Below are positions 1-12,044 of a DNA stretch of 64,000 nucleotides, one piece after another. Each line of letters begins with the position of its first letter. The stretch's first letter is position 1. The notes beneath the pieces were generated by a model. That model was not told the DNA's origin, did no database searches, and saw only the letters and a program-made list of their open reading frames with translations. This DNA is from Trochalopteron elliotii. Taxonomy: Eukaryota > Chordata > Aves > Passeriformes > Leiothrichidae. A program made the position numbers and the translations under genes. The stretch lies in assembly GCA_024734555.1 (NCBI GenBank), contig JANPWX010000209.1, forward strand, positions 434,001 through 498,000, written 5' to 3'.

Positions 1-3000
1 ACAGCAAGGGCTGGAACAGGAAGAATGTCAAATTGTTCTGTATACCAGGAAAGAAGGCAGCTCAGTGTGGTTTTATCTTAAGAGGGATTTTACCCCCTGC
101 CTTATACTTTCAGAACAGGATGAAATAATCTGGGCATAAAATGAAGAAACAGTAACCTGGTCCATTTTTGTTTGGACATGATGCTGGCAAGCAGCTGTCT
201 CTTTAGCACAAAATCTGTATGTCTGCACCAGGCAACAGGAGGCACAGAAACCATGCACTGGCCCTAAGGCATCTGTTCATCAGCACTGTGTGGAAGCTTC
301 AGCTCGTGTCCAGTAGAGTTGCCAAATCAGGAGAGCTAACTAGTTCAAATCCCAGCCTGCACCATCCTGGTGACCCTTATTCTGGTATTAGATCTAGCTA
401 GGGACTCTCCAAGTCTGAGGAGAAGATGGATTCCTGACCCATTGGACCAGGCCTCTGGATTAAGCCCCTGCTTTGGAAAGCTACTGTACCACTGAACTGT
501 GTTGTGAGAGTCCTTGGCTGAAACAATAAGGATTTCAATATGCTTGAAGACCCGATCCCCATTATAGAGCTTGCTTTGGCCATAATTAGTTACCTCTTGT
601 GTTCCAGGATGAATGGAAACTGCACTGACTTTCTCTCTACCCAGCTCTCCTTACCAATCAACCAGTGAGGAGTGACAGCTGTTGGGAAGCTGCTGTCATG
701 TCTGTTTTGCTTATCGAATTGATTCACAAAGTTTTAAACAATTATTGATTCTCCTCATCCCCACTGGAAACTCTGAGACCAATGGAGTTTTTACACAGAT
801 ATTAGACAGGAAAGAAGCTCCCTTCTCAAATCTTCTTGAGCTCCCATTATTAAGTCTCAAAAACTCAATAGGAGGTTTTCTACAGCTTTACAGATAAAAC
901 CACAAATACATGAAGTCTTCTGCATGCACACAGGCCCATCCAAACATATGCAGCATCTTCTGCCAAATCCACAGCTGCTGCATTTTTTTTTTCTATTATT
1001 TTTGTTTGGGATCATAGCTCTTCCATTCGTTTTCTTTGCCCTGATGATTAATAGCTGTTTTTCATAGCTCTTGTTGTTATGAGACTGAGGCAAAAATTGT
1101 GGCAAATTCCCTATTGATGGAACAGCCATTTCTGAGCTCTGGGGAGTTGGAAGCTGTTCTTGGTAAAAGACCAGAGACCACGGGAGACTTGTAGAGCTAG
1201 AGCCTGAAATCTTCCCCAGTTCCTGAAGTACTTAATATTCATGGTTGCAACAGTGATTGGTGCTATAAGGACCATTCTATCCACTTCCATGATTTAAGCA
1301 CATGAACATTTACACTCCTCAGGATTTGATGAAGAGGATCTGGAAGTGGGAATTGGTCCCCCTGACTTTGCAATACGGGTGATACAAGTTTCAGTTTTGT
1401 ATATTTTTTTGCTTGGACGATGAAAGTCAAGAAACCCATTTCCAGTCATCTTAATCTGTGCTGAAGCATACATAATTGAATTCAGGTTCTTTCTATACTT
1501 ACCTGCACATTAATGTATATCCATATATTCAATATGCCCTTGACATAACTTGAAAGCAGCAGCATAATAAATAAGATACCTTTTGTACTTGAATTCAAAT
1601 TTTTCTATCTATATTAGGCTTTGTACTTTTTTAAACAAAACCTGAGGCTGAGACTGAACTGCCATACCTTTTTCAAGACTACACACACACACGAGACACT
1701 GAGATTTCTGTCGAGGATCAGCACAGCACAGAATGGGAATGACAGAGCAGCAAAAGAATTTGCCTCTGCTGGTCATTAATAATAAGAGTAACAAAAGCAT
1801 CTAAGAGAATGAGAGCCAGAGTGAGATGTGTTAGGTATAGAAACAGCTCTTTGACTGACTCAAAGACAAAACTGATGCATCTTGTTTTCCTGCATCTCCT
1901 GCCTGTCTTCTTTCTGAACCACACAATCTGGCACTATGGAGAAAAGGGAAGTAGATGGAAGCATCAGCAGGGGCTATAGCAAGCAGGGGAGAAACGAGCT
2001 ATTCACAGGGTCTGTCCAGGGCCTATGACAAAAAAAGAACAAATGACCATATGAGGGGAGAAAACAAAAAGCTGTGTCCAGCACTGCACTGGCTGCAAGA
2101 GAAGAACCATAGGCTGTAGTATTTTGTCCTTCCTTCCACATTGTATCACCCTAAGTAATTTTCTGTCTTCCTGCACTCCTGGCTTCTCACTGCATGCAGG
2201 TGTGTGTGTGTATATAGACATACACATGTCCATGTGTACAAAGGCAATTACATGCAGGATGTCTCAAGATACACAAAGTGTCGCATCTCCAGTATGCCAG
2301 CTACACTCCAATGCAGGCTGGCAGCACCCAAAGTGGATTAGCATCTGACAATGATCTCTATGAAATCAGATGATGGTGCAGCCCAGACTTACTGAAGAGC
2401 AGTGTCTGCATCACCACATATGCATTCAGAGCTAATTTAGCCTTTGGTTAGTGCTCTCAGAGAGAAGTCAGGGTTTACACAGGCTGCTTCACTACACAGC
2501 CCTGGCCACAGCCCAGAGGAAGATAGATGCTTTCAAACCATGGGTGAAAACACTCAAGACATAGTTTTAACAGACTTCATTCTTTCTGACAAAATACAGT
2601 CCTTCAGGACTCACCTTCCATGGAGGCAAGTAGTCATATAATTAATATGCTTCAAGAAGATCTGGGTTAAAAAAAAACAAAACTCAAAAACAAAAATGAA
2701 ACAAAATCAAAATTATCTTTTCTTTAGGTAGATCATAAGAGGGAATATTTGTGGGAAGGGTTTAGCCACAGGAAGGTTTATTTCAGGGTGCAACTAAGCA
2801 ATTCTGAAAGCTGATACAAAGACATCACTCTGGTCATCTAGCTACAAGATAATTTTTTTGGTAGTAGGAAGTGTTTTTTTCTCTTTTTCATATAAAACTT
2901 CTGAATATCTCCTCCTGAGAAGCAATGAGATGAAAAAATTTTCCTTCAAGAGTAGTGGCTAGTGCAAGGAGCTCAACATTTTCATTATTTCAGTGCCTTC

Positions 3001-3640
3001 AGGATGTGTACATTCCTACACTAGGCACTTGTCTGCACTGCGTAGGAGCCTGCAGCAGTAGCTGTGCGCCCTTTATCTCAGAGAACGTTCTCCTCTTCTG
3101 TGTGCTAAGAGTAGAAGGAGCAGAGTAGAAGAACAATGTACGTTTATTATCTTGGTGTCGGTGCTCTCCAAGGCATGCAGCCTTGCAGACTGGGCAAGCT
3201 CGGTGAATGAAGCACACTGCATGGAAAATATCAAAACAGCATTCTACAGCTCATTTGGTGTCCAACTGCTCTTGTTATGTCACCCAGCAGTTTCTAAGGG
3301 CTGACAGTAGATCTCTGTGTTTTTGCTCCTCAGGCTAATCCCACTATCTTCATCATACTCTCTAAATGGAAGTGAAAATATGGTCAGGCTCCCTGTGCAT
3401 TCTGCACTGGGCTATGGACAAACCTCTCTATTCATCAGTGAAAAACACAGCCGTTTCACGTATCCCTCCCTGGCCTTTCTACTGAATCTCTCTATATACT
3501 GTAACTCTAGGACATCCAAGGAAGAAAAAGTAAGCAATATATTTACATATTTGTATGCTTTACAATGTACATATTCAATTCCTATATAATGGGCTGAGGA
3601 TCCTAAATTAAGGGCTGTGCATTCCCCTTCAGCTATCTTC

Positions 3641-3664
3641 GGGGGGGGGGGGGGGAGGGGCGGG
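3641..3664 (+). repeat. G15 run with further G tracts
   Basis: Fifteen consecutive G, then A, GGGG, C and GGG. This is a strong candidate for G-quadruplex formation on the plus strand, which is the template strand for GRIN2B transcription. Its exact length is often unreliable in sequencing. Confidence 0.95.
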
Positions 3665-4589
3665 TTTGCACAGCCCATTGCTAATTTGTGTGTTTCATTG
3701 CTATGCATCAATTCTTGGGTCCCCAAAAGATTTTCATTTCACTCCATAAGCACCAGCATGTCTGTTTCAACAGAGATTAATCATACAAGCCCTCCCAGTC
3801 TTGGACTTAGTCCTTCTCAGAACTTCCTTACACAAGGTCAGTTGTGTATCTTGGACTTGGACAAAGGAAGTCCTCAGTTCTCTGGGAAACCTGACAGCAG
3901 CATTTTAACAAAGTACAGCGATGCTGTGCAAGTTTACAGTCTAAACTTAACATGAACAGCATTTCAGACAGAAGCGTCAGGAGGACTTCATAATCCGTCC
4001 TGCTGGGATATGGACATATCACCATTGCTGGTGAATGGTAGTAGGGGATTTTTCAGGACTGCAAGTGGGCAACACCTTCCATCCTACGGCTTGCACCAAA
4101 CCACCTCCTCAGAATTTGTCAGTTATCTTGCAGTCTTTATGGACTCCAAAGGCAGATTATTGCCTCTTGAGGTGTCAAGAGCTTTTGCTACATCTTCTAA
4201 GTATCCCTGAAATGCTCCCCCCTAGGTATTGATTGAGCTAGGTATTACAACTGAAAAGATTTGCATTTAGCAAATTTTTCTTCTCAACTGATGCTCACAG
4301 TGCAGAGAGAATATATTAAGTGAGATCTCTTTGCTCACCCATTTTTGCATAAGCTTGTTTTAAGTGCACTATGCAATTGCTTTAATTCCCCAGCAACAGC
4401 CTCCTCACATTTTCAGACCTCTCAAAACTATGTCTATATTGTATAATGCCACATCCCTACCTCAGAAATGCCAGAGCTAACCTGAACAACCTAGAAAGAC
4501 TGCAAGGCACAGCAACACCTTGCACAACTATTACCTAGGGTCCTTGAAGCTGCAAGTGGTTTCAGTATAGTCCCTGAGCTAAATTTGTG

Positions 4590-4607
4590 ATGATACAATT
4601 GTATCAT
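4590..4607. repeat. Perfect 18-bp palindrome
   Basis: ATGATACAATTGTATCAT equals its own reverse complement. Short direct repeats of TGAGCTA lie on either side (about 4575 and 4612). No family recognised. Confidence 0.9.
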
Positions 4608-4959
4608 TCTTTGAGCTAGCCTGTTGGTTGCTATCTAAAGGTCCACACATGCTGCCACATAGCAATGACCTTCTCAAGACTCACTCCCTTCCTGCAGTGT
4701 CTAGGCACCCCAATATCTCAGAGTGCTTCCCACCACAGCTGCAATGGGAGACTTACCCTAGGTGCCTGCTCCTCAGGCTCCCTTTGCCCCCACCACCTCA
4801 GCAGAGGTGTTTTCCAGTCTCAGGACCCAGGGAACAATTTTAACCTTTTCTCCTTGGACCCTTCTGCACTCTCAGCTCCACAGGGTCCCTCCACACCAGC
4901 TCCCCTCCCACACACTTGGCACAGGACAGTCACAACCACACTGGGACTGGGGCAGCAGG

Positions 4960-5185
4960 AGGCGAGGCCAAAAGGACAGCAGAGGGTGTGGGTTCACGTC
5001 CACACGCATCTCGATTAAGGTTCCATCTTTGTTTCCATGGCAACGAGCAGAGCCACGGCAGCACGGTCCCTTCCCGCAGCAGCCGTGCTTCGTGCTCGAC
5101 ACCGCTAAATCCTCCCGCCGCTGCCCTCCACGGCCGGGACTGCCAGCAGTGACCCTTTGTGCATTTTCCACAGCCCGACAGATTA
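4960..5185. promoter_or_regulatory. CpG-rich intronic pocket with RFX X-box
   Basis: About seventeen CpG are counted by eye (for example CACGTCCACACGCATCTCG, CCGTGCTTCGTGCTCGACACCGC, CCCGCCGCTG), again unlike the surrounding sequence. A perfect X-box GTTTCCATGGCAAC lies inside at 5031-5044. The overlapping short frames on both strands are compositional and have no recognisable domain. It is a candidate regulatory element on sequence grounds only. Confidence 0.45.
5031..5044 (+). promoter_or_regulatory. RFX X-box motif, full match
   Basis: GTTTCCATGGCAAC fits the bipartite X-box consensus GTHNYYATRRNAAC at every position. RFX-family factors bind such sites, classically at ciliary and some neuronal genes. 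Occupancy here is unknown. Confidence 0.55.
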
Positions 5186-8100
5186 GGGCTCACAGATTTC
5201 CCACCCACAATGTGCCAGCCAGGAAGAGGCAAATAAAGCTGTGCCAACTAATAGCAGTGACAGAAATAACACCTCTCATTGCAGCTGAGCTGTAAACCCC
5301 TTAGAACAGCATTACAGGGAAATGTGTTTTCTTTCCTAGAAGCTGGCAAGCATAAGCAATGGAGTGCAGTTCAGGGAATTAAAATAAGGTGATTTTTTTC
5401 TACATGCAGGTAGCACACAACCAAAGAGCCCGCAATCCCCTTGATCTACTGCCAAATGCTACTCACAAAGCACATTCAACTGCACCTTTCAGAACAGGTT
5501 GTCCCACAGAGCCCACCTTCCTGTGGGACAGCACTAACACTCTTTCCAAACAAGGATATCACCAGGCTGCTCTGCTTGGCCCCCACGGTAGGGAAGGAAA
5601 ACACCAGAGAGCAGCCGAGACACTGGGCCTGGGAGCCTGCACCCTCCTCAGTACCTCAGCATCTCTGCAGGGAGAGGCATGTTAGACATGTTTCTTCAGG
5701 CCTTCTGAAGTCAGAAAATCTACTTTCCAGTTTAGAACTGGACCACAAGCAGGACTGCTCAAGATTTCTTTGCCATTTCTACTTCGTCTTAAGGGTTGTC
5801 TGCTGAGAAACAGTTGCGAAAATTAATCCAAATTAACTTAAGTTGTGAGTTTAGCATGAATTCATTAAATCACATTAGCCTTGAACAGACACAGTTCTTC
5901 CAAATTAAAGCAACCTTTAAAAGAAAATTGAACTAAACTCAATTAAGGTTCTTTTAAATCTGAAGAACAGAGTGCCTACATGGAGTATGATATAATTAAG
6001 AAACAGCAGTCTGGGAGGGATGTCCCAGCCCCGGTTTCCCAGAGAGTCTTTCCATACTACTCTTTTCAGGAACCAATAATGCTCTCACTGGAGGGAAGTT
6101 AGGTTTCTCACTTTCCCACATGATTTGAAAGTTGCTGTACTGATGACTTTCTGCTGAAGCCCCTTCCTAGCCAGTCAATACCTTTACCAGTAGCTCCCTA
6201 CCTTGAAGAGCACTACTGCTGCCAGGGTATTTTCACCTTACTCGTTTTAGTGGAGGGCAGCCTCTTCTGTTTTCTCAGACTGCATTTTGCCAGGTTAGGT
6301 AAGCTACACTGTCTTACTCTCCTCTTGTAAAACACGTTCTTCCCTCTCTCTCTACCAACCAGATATTTTTCTGCCTCCACTTTGCTTTAATTGGAATAAC
6401 TGGAATTATACACAGAATTGTACACAGAGGAAATTACAGTAGAGACTTTTGCAATGATACTGACACTTCCCTGCCTTGGCAGGAAATATCCTGCCTGACA
6501 CCCAGGAATATAATTGCCTTTTATGCTGATGTCTCATATTGAAGACTCAGTTATCACATCAGTAAATAATACTCCCACTTTTTCTCTTCTTCATTTGCTT
6601 ATAACTGATAAACCTGTTGTTTCTAGGATCAAATAGCAGGAGTAACAAAGAATCTTTCCATACAGACTAGCAGGCTGTGCAAAGTCATCCAGATCAGTTA
6701 GAAGAAATAGAAATATGTAAGTGTTGCACTCTCCAAACAATTTCTGCTGTTCAAGTCCTTAAGATCTAGTGTGGTTCTACCCAAACAAGGGTTCCAAAAC
6801 AGACACTGTAGTCACATATCTAATCGCATGGTCCCAGACTTTACACTGGCGCATTTCAGCCTACTTCTACATCGTGGTCCTCAAGAATGTCCAGTTCTTC
6901 CTGTTTGTTTCCTGTTACACTCTGTGTTGATCACACTACACTACCTGCACATATGTCCTTATGAACATGATCTCTCACACTTCTACACCATAAACCAGAG
7001 CCAAACATCTGGAAACATTTATAATTCTGTCATTTAGAAAGTTTCAGTTTAGCCACACTACATCTTTCTGAGATGGAAAGAGGGAGCTAGGGAGACAGGT
7101 TAGAAACAGATAATTAATGGAAGTGAGAAAATCAGGTCTCCCATTCAGACAAGCACTACCCATTGAAGGACACAAGCACATTTACAGCAAGTGTAACATG
7201 AATACAGCCAGTTAAAAATTAAACAGTCTTCATACAATAAATGTCCAAGCTTTCCTTTTACTACACAAAACCATTGCACTGATCAGCAGAAAGAGGCAAA
7301 GAGGAAAATTACTAGGTTCTGATTCAACATTCTATTATTGCCATTCAAGATGATGTTTACAGAGGACTAGGTTACTTTGCAGTAAAATACAACTTTTGTC
7401 CTGGTAATTTAAGCCCTTTTAAAATATTAATTCATTTTTTAAATGCAAAATTACTTAAGTCTAGTTTGTTTGTGTTCATTTTCTGTCAGTGCTCCCATAT
7501 AGGAGTTTTATCTGCATATTCATGTATGGAAATTTGCAGAAAAACTTGCAGAAGTGTACATCTACCACATTCATGTGCAAGTATTCAAGACAGAAGTGCT
7601 TGTGTGCTCATTCAACAAAGGAATAGAAACAATACCAAATAAATCTCACTGACCAACCATAATTAAGTAAAGCAGCCAGTATCAATCCACAGAGTAAATA
7701 TTTTCCAAGAAGTCACTAAATAAATTCAAATAAATTTGCGGAAATTATGATCTGCACAATTGATATTCCATGAGCAGTAAAAGCAGCTAAATTCATTGAA
7801 TAAATTATGTGTTGTGAATTAGTCCCCCAGCTCAACAATTACTATGGCTGGATTATTAGAACTGATGGATAATTTAGCATCAATAATACTACTTTATTTT
7901 CTGGGTACTGCTTAACATCAATTAAAAGACAGTTTTTTGTTTAATTTTCTTTGAGGGTTTTTTTTGTGGGTTTTGGGGAGTGTTGTTTGGTTAGGTTTAT
8001 TGGTTAGGATTTGGTTTGGTTTATTTCTGTATTTTACAGAGGAGGAAAATAAAGAAACAACCTTTCTAGTGTTAGTGTGTGTCAAAGTTCCCAGTGTGCA

Positions 8101-8940
8101 CCAGCTCAGTAGACTGGAGGAAATACAACCCACATCCCTGAACAGCCAGCTAGATCCTCCTTCCAGCAACAGCAGAAGAACAGCTTAGGACATGATCCCT
8201 CACACATATCCCTCATCCCTCTGTATGAGAAGATGGCGCATTTGAGATGCAGGAAGAGTAGGGATCCTGTTAGCTTAAAGCAACAGGCAACGGTTCCTGT
8301 TTGAAAGTGTCTCTCTACATTTAATGGACTTGTAAGCACTAGATTTGCTCTTTTAGAACAGGTTCTTTGGGGGAATCCATTATTAATTGTGATCTCTTCT
8401 GTAGTGTCCCTGAACTATGATGCCCAGCAAACACTACTCCAGTCTGAGGGGTAAATCAGTTAATTAATCAACTAGAAATTATATTGAAATCAGTCTGTTA
8501 CCACAAAATAATTTGGGAAGTAAGTTGCAGGGTCTCCCACTGAAACACCTCCTTCAGCATCACACACACAACTGTTGCAGGAACAACAGCAAACGCTGTT
8601 GGAGGAAGGCAAAGGGTTTAGGAAGTCTGAGCTGCCCACTGCCTCCTGGGGGACTTTCCTGGAGCAGGGGTAAGACACTGGCCCAAGCCAGGGAAAGTGA
8701 GAGGGCAGCTGCAGGGCAGTCTTCTCTTGTATTGTGCCTGGGATGGTAACTAATGTTACAATTTTGTGCTGCAAAAATCATCAGTTCGGCAACTTGCACC
8801 AGACTCAGAACTATTCTGGTTAAAATGAACAAGGCAAATTCCTGATAACTTCGCTAAGCCCTCCCAGTTCTGCTGTAAAGCCATGGGTTAGTGCTCGTCC
8901 ATTCCTCCCTTCCCCAGGTGCTGTGCTGCTGCCATATGCG
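5186..8940. other. Intronic stretch without genes (5186-8940)
   Basis: Mostly AT-rich. The part at 7640-7900 is dense in AATTA/TAAATT homeodomain-type words and free of repeats, which is the look of a conserved non-coding element, though conservation cannot be judged here. A T/G-rich tract follows at 7.93 kb. Nothing else was recognised. Confidence 0.6.
7929..8035 (+). repeat. T/G-rich low-complexity tract
   Basis: About 100 bases are composed almost only of T and G (GTTTTTTGTTT... GGTTTGGTTTA), with short TTAGG-like pieces. The Lys/Pro-Asn-Gln short frame on the minus strand here is produced by this bias. Confidence 0.85.
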
Positions 8941-8955
8941 AGATTAACAAGGAGG

Positions 8956-9023
8956 TTATATTTAAACTTCCAAGAGGAGCTGCTGTGCGATTATGGGTCT
9001 ATTTAAAATCCTCCGGGCAGCTG
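8956..9023. promoter_or_regulatory. MEF2-type site and CAGCTG E-box cluster
   Basis: TTATATTTAA at 8956-8965 fits the MEF2 consensus YTAWWWWTAR. A CAGCTG E-box lies at 9018-9023 within GGGCAGCTGCCATAC. A CATATG lies just upstream and the (GGGA)6 tract just downstream. The mixture resembles a neuronal enhancer core, but that is inference. Confidence 0.35.
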
Positions 9024-9045
9024 CCATACATAATAACAAGTCAGT

Positions 9046-9070
9046 GGGAGGGAGGGAGGGAGGGAGGGAG
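9046..9070 (+). repeat. (GGGA)6 tract, G-quadruplex prone
   Basis: Six perfect GGGA units plus a G, followed by purine-rich sequence (GTGGAAGGAGAAGAGGGAAAG). It meets the usual four G-tract rule with single-base loops. The opposite strand is a homopyrimidine mirror, so a triplex is also possible. Confidence 0.95.
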
Positions 9071-11784
9071 TGGAAGGAGAAGAGGGAAAGCAGGGGGGTC
9101 AGGAAAACATCATGGATTGTCCCTGAAAAATCGATAGCCAGAAGATGGCAGGAAGTGCAGCCAAATTAAAGATGCCCCCCACGGGGAGTGAAAAGGAGAG
9201 GGGGACACGCAAGAGATGTAGCAGCAGTGGAGGAGTGCACTGACAGCGGCAGGGGATTGGAGAGACTGGCATGGAAAGCTGCCAGACCCGAAACCTCACT
9301 GCCTCGGGCAAGGACGTCATTCCCTTAAACCCACTCCGCTGGCTCTGGAGGGCTCTGTCACACGCCACTGGGTGCCTGTCCAGGCTTCCTCAGATGACAG
9401 GCGTTTGAATGAGTAAATAGCTATTATTAGACTTCTCCTGCCTGCCCATGCACACACCTCAGCCTTAGGCCACCATAAAACTACCCCCAAGAAAAACACC
9501 ACTTTTACCTACTTCAAAGGGCTTTACCCAGTCCTGAGTTCTGCTACATCACTTGGAAATATGTTCCCCTGTCAAAATTGCAACTAAAGGAGGAGTGCTT
9601 CCTCATGACAACCAGAGCAGGGACTCAGCTCTTCCTGCCACACCAAAAATCACATTTTCTGGGATTTCTTGCCCAACCCTCTCACCAGCTGACTCCATTC
9701 TGTGATCAGGCAATGGACAAAAGGGGCTGAGGCCCTCAAGTCATCACTGACAAACGTTCTCAGCTTGCAGTGATACCAGAGCTCAGTGACATCATGTCTG
9801 GTGAGGTTCCACAGGTGGACATGGAGCAGGTGAGATGGCAGCAGCAGTGGCTGGGCAGATGAGTGAGAATCATGCACAGCATGGTAAGAGGCTGTGCTGG
9901 TGGCACCAGCCCTGAGCTGAGGCAAGGGGCCAGCCCTCAGTGTTCCGTATCATTGACGGATGAAGACTAATTCATTCTTCACTACAGGAGTGAGACCTTT
10001 GAGACACAGGTGCGTTTCAGATAAGTTCCACACCATTGAACAGTTTCACATCTAATGATTGCCCTTTGGTGGTATCACTGCCCCCTGCCTGCCTGCCTTC
10101 TCCTAACAAGCTGAATTTCCATGTCCTTTCAAAGACTTGCTGCAACCCAGTAAAGATGACCGCATCTCAGTGCTGACTGGAGCCTTTGTGATGCAGTCTG
10201 TAAAACACTTTGGGAGCTTTCCAGAGGAAAGATGCTCAAGAAACATCACTCATAGCAGTCCACACACATTCACTGACATTGTCCTGTGTGACCTTTTCCT
10301 ACTCTTCTTTCTTCTCCATCCTCCCATCCCTACACAAACATCTTCAGTACTGGAGGTTGATGGCATCAGGCAAGGAAAGAGTGACTCTCCAGAATGAGAT
10401 TTGCCTCAATTTCCATCAGCAACACAGAAGAAGGGAAAAAAATGTCCAAATTAAGCTGCTTGATTACTGAAATTAATCTTGCCACTTAGCATCCCTGTTC
10501 CACAGAATGGGGCCTTTGATTAGCCTCCTTGTTTCAGAATATTACAAGCAGACGTTTATTAAGCAGAAGGCAATTCCTCAGCAGGAGAAGAGAGGCAGCT
10601 GATTCCAAAGGGAAGGCTGGATAAGAGATGCCCACAGCTTTGCCTGCATCCCTGGCAAGTGAGGGGATGCTGCTCTGACAACACAGCCAGGGCCCCCAAG
10701 GATTCCCCAAGATCCTCTCCCCAACATATGACTAAGAACCATCCTGTTATTACTGTCATAGCCTTTTATTTATGAGGCTGACAGCTCTTGCAGCAAGTTA
10801 TCACTTGTTATTACTATCATCCTGAGAGCCCTCAAAGGTTGTGAGGTGCTATGTCTCACTGTCTGGCTCCCTCAGCATGCTAAGGAAACACAGAAGGATG
10901 GGGAGCATTCTGCAAGGCAACCAGTGGAGCAGTGGAGCTGCATGTGGGACCTTCAACACCCACACTTCTCCCTCTGCTTCCTCTCCACCTCCATGCAGCA
11001 TCACCAATCACACAGCTGTGACTTTGCATGACCATGCTGTCACAGGCAGCTTGGTGCTTTTCCACTCCAAAGGGCACAGGCGCAGAAACCAGTGTCTCAC
11101 TGTAGGCATGGGCTGCTCTGGCTGACCTGACACAGTGTGCCGTACTGACTGGGATGGCAGAAGGAAGAGCTCAGAGAGACAAGTGGGGGGACCCATGAAT
11201 GATCTTGCAGCTCCCTAGGAATTTAAGATTGATACACCTCAGTACAGGCTCCTAGGAGGTGGCATCCAGGAGCTCCAGGGTCCAAAACTGGCACCGATGG
11301 TACAGAAGTGGGATGAGAAAGGGCAGAAGGTTGCCTCTTGTGGCTTCTGACTCTGCCTCCACCAACCAAAAGGTTTTTGGACATTGTTACTGGCATAGGG
11401 ATATACTCAGCAGCATTCCAGGCAAAATAACGACAAATTTTAAGTAGGCTAAACTGACTGTTGGGTTTCAAGCTACACTGGTCAAAGTCAGCCAGCACTG
11501 AAAAGCTGCAAAAACAAAGACCAACCTTTATGCTATCTTCCTTTCCCTTTCTGTGCAAGGGATGTTTCTGGTATTGCATACCTAACAATCCCAGTATTAC
11601 TATTAAAATTGCTGTATTGCAGCCTCCACGTACTGAATCACAGTGACAGTGCTCCATCCTGCAGGAGAAACACATATCAGAGGGAACAAGAGGGTGAGGC
11701 CTGTATAAGCTTTAAGTAATTTTTTTTTACATGCTGCTGATCTGAAGGGTGGGAAAATCTGGCAGTTATCTAACCACTTTCACG
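9071..11784. other. Intronic stretch without genes (9071-11784)
   Basis: Mixed composition. A possible short MIR-like fragment lies at 10.19 kb. The 150-codon open frame on the minus strand at 11223-11675 has no recognisable domain, signal or splice context, and I treat it as chance. Confidence 0.65.
10185..10240 (+). repeat. Possible short MIR/L2-type 3' fragment
   Basis: TCTGTAAAACACTTTGGGAG followed by CTTTCCAGAGGAAAGATGCT resembles the 'tgtaaagcgctttgagatcc...gatgaaaggtgct' tail seen in ancient L2/MIR-like elements. Only about 45 bases align by eye, so chance similarity is possible. Confidence 0.35.
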
Positions 11785-11985
11785 AGAGGGTCTCAAACTA
11801 CTTTCCAAATATTAGCTAAACAACTTAACCAGAAGCCCAAATTCTGCAAGAACTTGCTTGCATTGATGAAGTCAAACTTGCCCAGCCTACCAGAAGGTAT
11901 CATTATCTTCTCTGTTCTACACATGGGGAAACTGAGGCATGGGGAACCAATGTGATTCAGAGAAGGTCATGAAGATAAGCCAAGA
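11785..11985 (+). repeat. Ancient MIR/L2-like interspersed repeat
   Basis: The block reads like a decayed MIR-type core. A CTCAAACTACTTTCCAAAT segment (compare the MIR core's 'caaagcactttacaaat' phrase) comes first. About 100 bp later comes GGTATCATTATCTTC, followed by ACATGGGGAAACTGAGGCAT and an AGAGAAGGTCATG-type continuation. The order and spacing match the family. It sits directly beside the CR1 copy. Confidence 0.65.
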
Positions 11986-12044
11986 ATGACTTTTCTTGGT
12001 TTGGGTCTTCCTTAACCCTCTGCATCCCCACTCTCTGCAATACA

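Larger units (their letters stand above)
1..4959. other. Intronic stretch without genes (1-4959)
   Basis: Ordinary intron sequence. Apart from the G15 run near 3.64 kb and the palindrome at 4.59 kb, only short CA/TG runs (near 1681 and 2201) and A- or T-rich runs stand out. No exon-like frame with splice sites was recognised. Confidence 0.7.

Noticed and set aside
4762..5295. 177-codon frame over the CpG-rich pocket
   Set aside because: Frames are open on several reading frames because of base composition; no recognisable protein.
11223..11675. 150-codon minus-strand frame
   Set aside because: No domain, and it stops without relation to any splice signal.
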